Assembly (NCBI GenBank): GCA_023247575.1
Contig: JAHFGE010000003.1
Location: 24,940 to 66,597 of the forward strand
Origin: Candidatus Omnitrophota bacterium
GTDB lineage: Bacteria > Omnitrophota > Gorgyraeia > Zapsychrales > Fredricksoniimonadaceae
Length of the DNA stretch: 41,658 bases
Direction of reading: 5' to 3'
Part shown: positions 30,805-38,126 of the stretch, piece after piece
Layout: the number at the start of each line of letters is the position of its first letter
Numbering within the stretch: the stretch's first letter is position 1
Made by a program: the position numbers and the translations under genes
The notes under the pieces: model-generated
The model's database searches: none
Told to the model about the DNA's origin: nothing
The model's input: only the letters and a program-made list of their open reading frames with translations

Positions 30805-31797
30805 ATGCATTACTACGTCGGCATTGACATTGGCGGTACCAAGATGGCGGCGGTTATGATGATGGATAGTGGCCGCATTATTTCTCGCCTTAAAGTATCC
30901 ACTCCAGATCAAGCAAACCCTAAAAATATTTTGGCTTGTTTAGTAACATTGATTGAGGAATTAAAATCATCTTCGTCGGTAAAATCCTCTGAAATTAAAG
31001 GTATTGGGGTGGGTGTCCCTGGTATTGTGGATACAGACAAGGGACACATTTTAGCCGCTCCCAATATACGTTTGACCGGTTTTCCTTTAAGTGAACATTT
31101 AAAAAAGAAATATAGAACCAAGATTATCCTAGCTAATGATGTCAATGCTGGTCTTTTAGGGGAAGCCTGGTTAGGGGCGGCTCGTGGTTTTAATCATGTG
31201 GTCGGTATTTTTCCCGGCACAGGAGTAGGGGGGGCTGCATTAGTCAATGGTCATTTGATTTTAGGTGCTCAAGGCGCTGCTACAGAGTTAGGTCATATGA
31301 TTATGCACATCAATGGGCCTTTATGCCATTGCGGCAACCGCGGCTGCTTGGAAGCCTTGACCAGCCGCTGGGCCATAGAGCGTGATATACGGGCTCTCAT
31401 TAAAAAGGGGCGTAAAAGCATCATCAAGGACCTTAATAAGGGCAGTTTAACCACTATTAAAAGCCGGGTGCTGAAGGAAGCTTTGCAAAAAAATGATAGA
31501 GTGGCCAAAACTGTTTTAAAGCAAGTGGCAGTGAGTTTAGGCCAGGCCTCGGTTTCCATTAATCATATTTTTAATCCTCAAGCCATTGTTTTGGGTGGAG
31601 GAGTGATCAAAGCCTGCGGGTTTTTTATGCTTCCTATTATAAAAAAGACGCTTCAAGCGGACCCTTTCTTTAAACGCTTCAATACCTGCCAGATCTTCCA
31701 ATCCAGCCTGGGGGATGATGCTGTGCCTTTAGGCGCGGTCCGATTGGTACAAACTACCAGCCGAAGGGATTTTACGATTCACCCTCTTGTCTTTTAG
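30805..31797 (+). CDS. ROK-family sugar kinase (probable glucokinase)
   Basis: 330 residues. ATP loop DIGGTKMAAVM at the start, GVGVPGIVDTDKG, the sugar-binding ANDVNAGLLGEAWLGAARG and GTGVGGAALVNG, and the zinc motif CHCGNRGCLE that defines ROK. The catalytic Asp is in NDVNAG. Probable product is glucose-6-phosphate, which fits the glucan genes downstream; position after ppk raises the chance of a polyphosphate-using kinase, but no diagnostic motif for that was seen. The end TSRRDFTIHPLVF is unusual and may be extended. Confidence 0.9.
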   Translation: MHYYVGIDIGGTKMAAVMMMDSGRIISRLKVSTPDQANPKNILACLVTLIEELKSSSSVKSSEIKGIGVGVPGIVDTDKGHILAAPNIRLTGFPLSEHLKKKYRTKIILANDVNAGLLGEAWLGAARGFNHVVGIFPGTGVGGAALVNGHLILGAQGAATELGHMIMHINGPLCHCGNRGCLEALTSRWAIERDIRALIKKGRKSIIKDLNKGSLTTIKSRVLKEALQKNDRVAKTVLKQVAVSLGQASVSINHIFNPQAIVLGGGVIKACGFFMLPIIKKTLQADPFFKRFNTCQIFQSSLGDDAVPLGAVRLVQTTSRRDFTIHPLVF

Positions 31798-31818
31798 GTT
31801 ATGGTCTACGGTCTTAAA

Positions 31819-31930
31819 CCCCTGCCTGCTGGCAAGGCAGGTATGGTCTCCATATAAAAGAGACCATACCCGCCTGGCCTGTCCGCCTCGGCGAGCCATA
31901 GGACAGGCATGGGGATTTTTTATTATTTTT
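31819..31930 (+). terminator. Nested palindromes with T-rich end after the ROK gene
   Basis: Three hairpins, CCTGCC/GGCAGG (31821-31841), TATGGTCTC/GAGACCATA (31842-31868) and GCCTGTCC/GGACAGGC (31877-31908), lie within outer arms CCCCTGCCTG and CAGGCATGGGG (31819-31914), followed by ATTTTTTATTATTTTT. It is a repeat family by look and probably also an intrinsic terminator. Together with 31798-31818 it explains most of this gene-free gap. Confidence 0.7.
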
Positions 31931-31953
31931 GACAACCCCGCAGGGAATAAACA

Positions 31954-31982
31954 TTGACAAGTATGCATTTATAATGCATACT
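31954..31982 (+). promoter_or_regulatory. vapBC promoter with embedded operator
   Basis: TTGACA (31954-31959) and CATACT (31977-31982) are 17 bases apart. A perfect inverted repeat AGTATGCATT-TAT-AATGCATACT (31960-31982) fills the space between them and covers the -10, the right place for VapB/VapBC autorepression. Transcription would start near 31989-31990, at the A of the VapB ATG, so the message is probably leaderless. Confidence 0.75.
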
Positions 31983-31989
31983 TATGCAT

Positions 31990-32178
31990 ATGAGAACAAC
32001 ATTAATTCTTAACGAAGATATTTATAAAAAAGCAGCGGAGATGACTGGCGTCAAGGAGAAAACTGCCTTAATTCATATGGGACTGCAGACCTTGATTGCA
32101 CATGAGGCTGCCCGTCGTCTGGCTAAATTAGGTGGAAGCGAAAAACAGCTTAAAGCCATCCGTCGCCGTAGGTTTTAA
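31990..32178 (+). CDS. vapB: VapB-type antitoxin (ribbon-helix-helix)
   Basis: 62 residues from the ATG at 31990; an ATG six bases earlier at 31984 would extend it by MH but lies upstream of the predicted start of transcription. MRTTLILNEDIYKKAAEMTG and the following KTALIHMGLQTLI have the short strand plus two helices of VapB ribbon-helix-helix antitoxins; the basic tail RRLAKLGGSEKQLKAIRRRR would meet the toxin. It neutralises VapC and represses the operon. vapC starts one base after the stop. Confidence 0.85.
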   Translation: MRTTLILNEDIYKKAAEMTGVKEKTALIHMGLQTLIAHEAARRLAKLGGSEKQLKAIRRRRF

Positions 32179-32179
32179 T

Positions 32180-32545
32180 ATGATCCTCGTAGACACCTCC
32201 GTGTGGATTTCCCACCTGCGACGGCATAATCAGCAACTGGATAATCTGCTGGGCTTTGAATTCGTTTTTTGCCATCCCTTGATTATTGGAGAGATTTCTT
32301 GTGGCCAGTTGAAAGAGCGGTCTTTAGTGTTGACTTTACTTGAGGAGTTGCCCCAGGCTTCTATTGTGACTCATCAGGAGGCTATGAATTTTATTGAACA
32401 TCATCATCTTATGGGACGCGGCCTGAGCTTTATTGACATACATCTTTTAGCGTCTTGCCAAATAACCAATCTTTCCCTTTGGACGGAAGATAAAATCCTG
32501 CAAAAAGTTGCCCACCAGCTTGGCTTGGCCTTTATTATAGTTTAA
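32180..32545 (+). CDS. vapC: VapC-type PIN-domain ribonuclease toxin
   Basis: 121 residues from the ATG at 32180; an upstream frame start at 32132 would run into vapB. PIN acid residues: D5 (MILVDTSVWI), E38 (IIGEIS), D86 (SFIDIHLLAS) and D104 (WTEDKIL), the full metal-binding quartet, so the toxin looks active. VapC toxins cleave tRNA or rRNA. The pair sits between the polyphosphate operon and the glucan cluster with its own regulation. Confidence 0.9.
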   Translation: MILVDTSVWISHLRRHNQQLDNLLGFEFVFCHPLIIGEISCGQLKERSLVLTLLEELPQASIVTHQEAMNFIEHHHLMGRGLSFIDIHLLASCQITNLSLWTEDKILQKVAHQLGLAFIIV

Positions 32546-32580
32546 AAACCAAATTTTTTTGTACACCTCCTAAAAATAAA

Positions 32581-32608
32581 TTGTAATATTAGCAGGATTT
32601 GCTATAAT
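32581..32608 (+). promoter_or_regulatory. Promoter of the glucan cluster
   Basis: TTGTAA at 32581-32586 and a perfect TATAAT at 32603-32608, 16 bases apart, with extended TGC before the -10. It lies 47 bases before the GT4 start at 32655. Confidence 0.6.
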
Positions 32609-32654
32609 CATTTCCTCTTTTATCACTACCTATTGAATGACAAGAGGTTACAAG

Positions 32655-33812
32655 ATGCGCATTGCGTTTTTCTCATGGGAGGCGGTCCATTCCGTTTTTG
32701 TCGGCGGTATTGGTCTTCACGTCACTGAGCTCGCCTGTGCCCTGGAACGCAAAGGCTACGAAGTGCATGTTTTTACGCGCATGGCCCGTCCTGATCATCT
32801 CACCTATGAATGTATCGATGGGGTTCACTATCACCGATGTCCATTTGCCAGCCATCCTGATTTCATAGAAGAAGTGGCCAATATGTGTCGTTCTTTTGTG
32901 GATACTTTTTTGGCTACGGAAGACTATATTGGTGGCTTTGATGTCATTCACGGCCATGACTGGCTGACAGCCTTTTGCCTGGAATGGATTAATAAAGCCC
33001 GACGCCATAAAACCGTTTTTACGATTCATTCCACGGAATATGGTCGCTGTGGAAATAATTTTTTTAATGGCCATTCTCAACATATCCGTCATTTGGAATG
33101 GTTAGGTTCTTACTGTAGCGACCAGGTTATTACGGTATCTAATGCCTTAAAGCATGAGGCTATGGGGATGTACAGTATCCCCGAATCTAAAGTCGATGTT
33201 GTCTATAACGGTGTTAGCTATTCGGATTATAACGGTTGGATTGACCCCGGAGATGTCAAACGTCAGTACGGGATTGGGCTCATGGATCCCATGGTCCTTA
33301 TTGTCGGCCGTATCGTCTACCAAAAGGGGCCGGACTTGCTGGTTAGTGCGATCCCTTCTGTTTTAAGCTTTTATCCCAATGCCAAGTTTGTCTTTGTGGG
33401 TGATGGAGAAATGCGGTGTGAAGTTGAACAACAGGCTCGTAACATGAGGGTGTCTCATGCAACGCGTTTTTTGGGCAAGCAAAGTTCCTGGCGTTTGAAA
33501 GATTTGTTCAAGTCCACGGATTGCGTCTGTGTCCCTAGTCGTAATGAACCTTTTGGCATTGTTATCCTGGAAGCCTGGAGCGCTGGAAAACCAGTTGTGG
33601 CCACCACCAATGGTGGCCCCAATGAGATTATCTGGCACGATGTCAATGGGTTAAAAATTCAAGATAATCCTGAATCCATAGCGTGGGGAATTGGAACACT
33701 CTTTAAAGATTTTGATCACGCTCGCTGGATGGGGCACAATGGCCGAATGACTGTGGAGACGTCTTTTTCGTGGGATGTTATCGCCAATGAAACGCTTCAT
33801 GTTTATAGTTGA
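32655..33812 (+). CDS. GT4 glycosyltransferase, probable glycogen/alpha-glucan synthase
   Basis: 385 residues from the ATG at 32655 (RBS AGAGGT, 6 bases upstream); an in-frame ATG at 32637 adds six residues without its own site. N-terminal FVGGIGLHVTELACALERKG, a HGHDWLTAF segment typical of glycogen/starch synthase-like enzymes, VYNGVSYSDYN, VGRIVYQKGPDLL, and the E-x7-E catalytic pair in RNEPFGIVILEAWSAGKPVV. Retaining GT-B fold. The short length fits archaeal-type GT4 synthases rather than GlgA of ~480 residues. Position at the head of the DUF4912-GH57-GlgB cluster supports an alpha-glucan role; donor (ADP- or UDP-glucose) not determined. Confidence 0.85.
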   Translation: MRIAFFSWEAVHSVFVGGIGLHVTELACALERKGYEVHVFTRMARPDHLTYECIDGVHYHRCPFASHPDFIEEVANMCRSFVDTFLATEDYIGGFDVIHGHDWLTAFCLEWINKARRHKTVFTIHSTEYGRCGNNFFNGHSQHIRHLEWLGSYCSDQVITVSNALKHEAMGMYSIPESKVDVVYNGVSYSDYNGWIDPGDVKRQYGIGLMDPMVLIVGRIVYQKGPDLLVSAIPSVLSFYPNAKFVFVGDGEMRCEVEQQARNMRVSHATRFLGKQSSWRLKDLFKSTDCVCVPSRNEPFGIVILEAWSAGKPVVATTNGGPNEIIWHDVNGLKIQDNPESIAWGIGTLFKDFDHARWMGHNGRMTVETSFSWDVIANETLHVYS

Positions 33813-33824
33813 GGTGTATTAATT

Positions 33825-34916
33825 ATGCCACAACACATTTTCGATTCTTCAACCGAACTTCCCGCCTTACAGCCACGTACTCATTGCATCCTTATGCCAC
33901 GAGATCCTAACTGTATTTACGCTTATTGGGATTACACCCAGGAAGATATTGACAATACCCGTAACCAGCTTAAGTTCGAAGGGGCGGATTCTCAACTGGT
34001 CCTTCGCATCTATGATATTACCTTTATTGAGTTTAGCGGTTCAAATACGAATCGTAGCTGGGATCTGGATGTAGGTTTTTCAACTAAAAATTGGTACATT
34101 CATGTATGGCAAGATAATGCGGTTTACTGTGCTGAGCTTGGGCTTCGTCCTTCGACAAACTCAGGACTTGCCCCGAGCGAAGTCGAGGGGCTTCGCTGTG
34201 GCGTAAACCGTTTTATACCATTAGCGCGTTCTAACACTATCCGTACACCACCCAAATCCACCTCGCCAAGGAATGATTTGATTTGGCAGGATATTAAAGC
34301 CCGCAAGGAATCCCAACCCTACATTAGGGAAGATATTAAGGATCTTTCCAAACGTTCCCATAGTTTCAAAAAATTTGGTCAAGCCAAACAGTCCCTCAGA
34401 GAAGGAATCTACTATTTAACCCCCCAGGACATTCGTGCTTATTACAGGGAGATTTTTTCCAGAGTATCAAAAAAGAGTAAGAGTAACATCCGTTCACTTG
34501 AAGATATTCTCAAAGGAAAACTAAGAGGTAAATCCTGGCAAAAGGTCGAGCCTTTAATGACAAACGCTGATTTCATCAGGCGTCATCTTGGCGCCTCGAT
34601 GGAACTTATAGAGAAATGGGGGGCGAGTGAAAATTTATTGAACGCTCAAGAAAAAAATTTTTTCTTTGAAATTTGGACGGAATTGCTTGTCTATGGACGG
34701 ACAGAACCTGATGCAGCGGTTTGGCTCAACCAAAAGGGAATCAAGTTAAATCCAGATGGGACATTTTCATTACGCTATGTTCTTACCAACGGCGAAATTC
34801 CTCTTAAATTCATAGCTCAATCTTCAGACGGTGCCCAACAGCGTCATATCTCTACACGCGTTAAACGCGAAAAGACAGTAAGTTTTCCAAAGATGTTAAA
34901 GGAACCCCATGGCTAA
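33825..34916 (+). CDS. DUF4912-domain protein of the glucan cluster
   Basis: 363 residues. The N-terminal DUF4912 domain shows CILMPRDPNCIYAYWDYTQE, LVLRIYDITFIEF, NWYIHVWQDNAVYCAELGLR and FIPLARSNTIRTP. The C-terminal part ends LLVYGRTEPDAAVWLNQKGI and LNPDGTFSLRYVLTNGEIP, another conserved block of these proteins. DUF4912 has no known activity; in many genomes it is found beside GH57 genes, as here, so a glucan-binding or regulatory role is likely but inferred. It overlaps the GH57 gene by eight bases. A palindromic element adds about 15 residues at 109-123, in the middle of the ELGLR/RFIPLARSN segment. Confidence 0.88.
   Translation: MPQHIFDSSTELPALQPRTHCILMPRDPNCIYAYWDYTQEDIDNTRNQLKFEGADSQLVLRIYDITFIEFSGSNTNRSWDLDVGFSTKNWYIHVWQDNAVYCAELGLRPSTNSGLAPSEVEGLRCGVNRFIPLARSNTIRTPPKSTSPRNDLIWQDIKARKESQPYIREDIKDLSKRSHSFKKFGQAKQSLREGIYYLTPQDIRAYYREIFSRVSKKSKSNIRSLEDILKGKLRGKSWQKVEPLMTNADFIRRHLGASMELIEKWGASENLLNAQEKNFFFEIWTELLVYGRTEPDAAVWLNQKGIKLNPDGTFSLRYVLTNGEIPLKFIAQSSDGAQQRHISTRVKREKTVSFPKMLKEPHG
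34149..34190. repeat. CCTTCGAC-family palindrome in the DUF4912 gene
   Basis: CCTTCGAC (34149-34156) pairs with GTCGAGGGG (34182-34190), with CTCAGG/CCCGAG inside. In frame; it interrupts a conserved strand pair of DUF4912. Confidence 0.8.
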
Positions 34917-36588
34917 AAAATCTAAAGGGTATCTTGCCCTTGTCCTTCATGCTCATTTGCCCTTTGTCCGCCATCCTGAAGCAAACTATTTTTTGGAAGA
35001 GAACTGGCTATTTGAGGCGGTCACCGAAACTTATATTCCCTTGATCCGGGTGTTTGAATCACTAACCAGAGATGATGTTGATTTTCGTGTGACTATGTCG
35101 ATTAGCCCGACCTTGTCAGCCATGTTCACTGACCCTTTGCTGCAGGACCGCTACGTGTGTCATATCAACAAACTCATTGAGCTGTCTGAGAAAGAATTAG
35201 ACCGCACCTGCCATGAGCCTCATTATCATGGACTAGCGCTTATGTACTATAACCGATTTCTGCAGGCGCGTGATACTTTTATTAATCGTTACCAAAGAAA
35301 TCTTATCCATGCTTTTAAAAGATTTCAGGAATCCGGTTGCTTGGAAATTATTGCCTGTGCCGCCACCCACGGCTTTTTACCGAATTTAAATATTAATAGA
35401 TCCTCCGTTAAGGCCCAAATTGAAATCGGTGTAGAGCAATATCGTAATCATTTTGGCATTGACCCCAAAGGAATGTGGCTCCCTGAATGCGGTTTTTATC
35501 CTGGGCTTGACCGTCTCTTAAAGGAAGCTGGAATTCGATATTTCTTCTGTGATTCCCACGGGATTATGAATGCGGATCCACAACCGCAATTTGGTGTTTA
35601 TGCTCCTGTTTATTGTCCCAGCGGTGTGGCTGCTTTTGGAAGAGATTGGGAATCCTCTAAACAGGTCTGGAGTTCAAAGGAAGGCTATCCAGGAGACCAA
35701 GCCTATCGTGAATACTACCGCGATATAGGCTTTACGCTCGATTTTAATTATATTAAGCCCTACATTCATCCCGATGGTATTCGCATTAATACAGGAATCA
35801 AGTATTGGCGCATCACGGGCAACACGGAATATAAAGAGCCTTACCAACCTCAGTGGGCTAAAGAGAAGGCTGGGGACCATGCTGGAAATTTTATGTTTAA
35901 CCGCCAAAAACAAATCGAACATTTATATCCATCTATGGACCGTCAACCTATCATCGTCGCTCCTTATGATGCGGAATTGTTTGGTCATTGGTGGTTTGAA
36001 GGTCCACAGTGGATTGACTTTTTAGCCAGAAAGGTATTTTACGATCAAGATACTGTTGAAATGACCACGCCTTCTGAGTATTTAAAACAGTATTCCACTA
36101 ATCAAGTAGCCATGCCCAGCCAATCCAGCTGGGGTGACAAAGGTTTTAGCGAGTTTTGGCTAGATGGTTGCAATGACTGGATTTACCCCTATCTTCATGA
36201 AGCCGGACGGCTCATGCAAGAACTGGCGAGAAAGAATTCTGGTTTGATCAAAGGAGATTTTAAGACAAATCCATCTAAATCGGCTTTGCGTTATCGAGCC
36301 ATTAATCAGGCCGCGCGTGAACTTCTTTTGGCCGAGGCTAGCGACTGGCCATTTATTATGAAGGCAGGCACGATGGTGGCTTACGCGCAAAAGCGATTAA
36401 AACAGCATTTACATCGGTTTTACAAATTATTTCATGAATTAGAGAGTGATTGTGTTGACGAAAATTGGCTTAGAGAAATTGAATTTAGAGATAATATATT
36501 TGAGAATACCAATTGTGCCAAATGTTATTTAGAGACAGAAAAGTTCGCCCCACCCAAGCCTAAAAAGAAAACCCTTCAACGGCTATGA
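34909..36588 (+). CDS. GH57 glucan branching enzyme with DUF1957 domain
   Basis: 559 residues. Start ALVLHAHLPFVRHPEANYFL is the first GH57 motif; HGFLPNLN follows; catalytic Glu is in GMWLPECGFYPGLDRLLKEA; acid Asp is in VAPYDAELFGHWWFEGPQW; the C-terminal ~130 residues are the DUF1957 helical part. This matches Thermus/Thermotoga-type 1,4-alpha-glucan branching enzymes, which make alpha-1,6 branches. It overlaps the DUF4912 gene by eight bases and the next GH57 gene by four. GlgB of the GH13 type is also present, so branching appears duplicated. Confidence 0.92.
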   Translation: MAKKSKGYLALVLHAHLPFVRHPEANYFLEENWLFEAVTETYIPLIRVFESLTRDDVDFRVTMSISPTLSAMFTDPLLQDRYVCHINKLIELSEKELDRTCHEPHYHGLALMYYNRFLQARDTFINRYQRNLIHAFKRFQESGCLEIIACAATHGFLPNLNINRSSVKAQIEIGVEQYRNHFGIDPKGMWLPECGFYPGLDRLLKEAGIRYFFCDSHGIMNADPQPQFGVYAPVYCPSGVAAFGRDWESSKQVWSSKEGYPGDQAYREYYRDIGFTLDFNYIKPYIHPDGIRINTGIKYWRITGNTEYKEPYQPQWAKEKAGDHAGNFMFNRQKQIEHLYPSMDRQPIIVAPYDAELFGHWWFEGPQWIDFLARKVFYDQDTVEMTTPSEYLKQYSTNQVAMPSQSSWGDKGFSEFWLDGCNDWIYPYLHEAGRLMQELARKNSGLIKGDFKTNPSKSALRYRAINQAARELLLAEASDWPFIMKAGTMVAYAQKRLKQHLHRFYKLFHELESDCVDENWLREIEFRDNIFENTNCAKCYLETEKFAPPKPKKKTLQRL

Positions 36589-38072
36589 ACGATATCATCG
36601 AAAATTTACCAAACATATATCCAGAAGAAAATGAATTTAAATCAACAAAAAGCAAGAAACTTTATTCACCTTATTCGAATATTGATTTTAATAAAGTAAA
36701 ATCTGCCTTCGGCATTGCTCTTCATATGCATCAACCAACCATTCCGGCCGGAGGGAGCGATCTTCATACTGCCAATCTAATTTCAAATCTGCAATACATG
36801 TTTGAAAACCAAGGTATCGGCGATCATCATAATGCCTCTGTATTTTTTTGGTGCTACTATCGATTGTCTGAAATGATACCAGACCTTGTTAAGGAAGGTA
36901 AAAGTCCTCGGGTGATGCTGGATTATTCCGGTAATCTTCTGTGGGGTTTACGTCAGATCAATCATGGCTTGGTCATTGAAAATTTAAAAAAAATCACATG
37001 TGATCAGTTTTATTATCCTTATGTCGAATGGCTTGGAACAATGTGGTCGCATGCCGTTGTTACATCGACGCCGATACCAGATATTAAGCTTCATATGTTG
37101 GCGTTTCGTCATCATTTTGCTTCTATTTTTGGCCAAGAAGCTGAGGAACGTCTGAAAGGATTTTCTGCCCCCGAGATGCACTTGCCAATTCATCCGGACG
37201 TTTGCTATGAATATGTCAAAGCATTAAAGGAATGTGGCTACCAGTGGTTAATGGTGCAAGAACACACCATTGAATATCTTAATGGTCGCGGCATCGACAA
37301 TACCCATGTTCCTCATAAGCTGGTGGCCAAGAATTCTCTGGGGCAAATTCAAGAAATCACCGTCCTTATTAAAACTCAAGGATCTGATACAAAACTAGTT
37401 GCTCAGATGCAGCCTTTATCAGAGGCTCAGGGATTTTCCAAACAGCAGTATTGCGGTCATCAGATTCCACCTTTTGTTTGTCAGATCGGTGATGGGGAGA
37501 ATGGGGGTGTCATGATGAATGAGTTTCCCCCTATGTACATTCAATCGATCCGGGGCCTGACGAGGGAAGGGACTGTTGCTCTCAATGGTTCAGAATATTT
37601 GGAATTCTTAGAAGAGGCTGGTATCGATCCTGCTGATTTCGCGCCCGTACAGCCAATTTCCCAGCATCGTATTTGGCAGAAGATTAAAAAGTTTGAACCG
37701 CACGCAGCTGACATGGCCATCCAGGAAATTCAAAAACAAGATTCCTCTTTCAATCTTGATAAAGGTTCATGGACCAATGACCGCAACTGGGTCAAAGGAT
37801 ATGAACATTTGATGGATCCGATTAATCAATTGAGTGTGGCTTTTCATGAAAAATTTGATCAAAAAAATGTAGAAGGGCGTGATAAACCTGCCTGGCCGGC
37901 CGGCAGGTCACGCCCCTACAAGGAAGCCCTGTTATGCCTTCTCCTTTCTCAAACTAGCTGTTTCCGTTATTGGGGGCAGGGGGTGTGGACAGACTACGCT
38001 AAGGAACTTTGTCGACGAGGGATGGAGGCCATTCAAGGAAGAACGTCTGTACCGATGGAATTCTTTATTTAA
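36585..38072 (+). CDS. GH57 family glycoside hydrolase-like protein
   Basis: 495 residues. After a polar start of ~45 residues: GIALHMHQPTIPAGGSDLHT, then MLDYSGNLLWGLRQ, catalytic Glu segment FSAPEMHLPIHPDVCYEYVK and a later GDGENGGVMMNEFPPMY, features of the amylopullulanase-like GH57 group. Likely cuts or transfers alpha-glucans in the cytoplasm (no signal peptide). It overlaps the branching enzyme by four bases. A nested palindrome at 37868-37920 inserts about 18 residues near position 428-446 (GRDKPAWPAGRSRPYKEA) in the C-terminal helices. The true specificity is not visible. Confidence 0.85.
   Translation: MNDIIENLPNIYPEENEFKSTKSKKLYSPYSNIDFNKVKSAFGIALHMHQPTIPAGGSDLHTANLISNLQYMFENQGIGDHHNASVFFWCYYRLSEMIPDLVKEGKSPRVMLDYSGNLLWGLRQINHGLVIENLKKITCDQFYYPYVEWLGTMWSHAVVTSTPIPDIKLHMLAFRHHFASIFGQEAEERLKGFSAPEMHLPIHPDVCYEYVKALKECGYQWLMVQEHTIEYLNGRGIDNTHVPHKLVAKNSLGQIQEITVLIKTQGSDTKLVAQMQPLSEAQGFSKQQYCGHQIPPFVCQIGDGENGGVMMNEFPPMYIQSIRGLTREGTVALNGSEYLEFLEEAGIDPADFAPVQPISQHRIWQKIKKFEPHAADMAIQEIQKQDSSFNLDKGSWTNDRNWVKGYEHLMDPINQLSVAFHEKFDQKNVEGRDKPAWPAGRSRPYKEALLCLLLSQTSCFRYWGQGVWTDYAKELCRRGMEAIQGRTSVPMEFFI
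37868..37920. repeat. Composite palindrome in the GH57 gene
   Basis: Outer arms TGTAGAAGGGCGTGA and TCACGCCCCTACA belong to the GTAGGGGCG family; inner CCTGCC and GGCAGG around TGGCCGGCC resemble the element at 31821. One family seems inserted within another. Read through in frame. Confidence 0.8.
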
Positions 38073-38126
38073 ATATAGTGAGGAAAAGTTGAAGATTTTG
38101 AAAGTCAATTTATAATAACTCTGCAT

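Noticed and set aside
32132..32179. Earlier start for vapC
   Set aside because: It would overlap vapB; the MILVDTSVW start at 32180 is the usual PIN-domain start.
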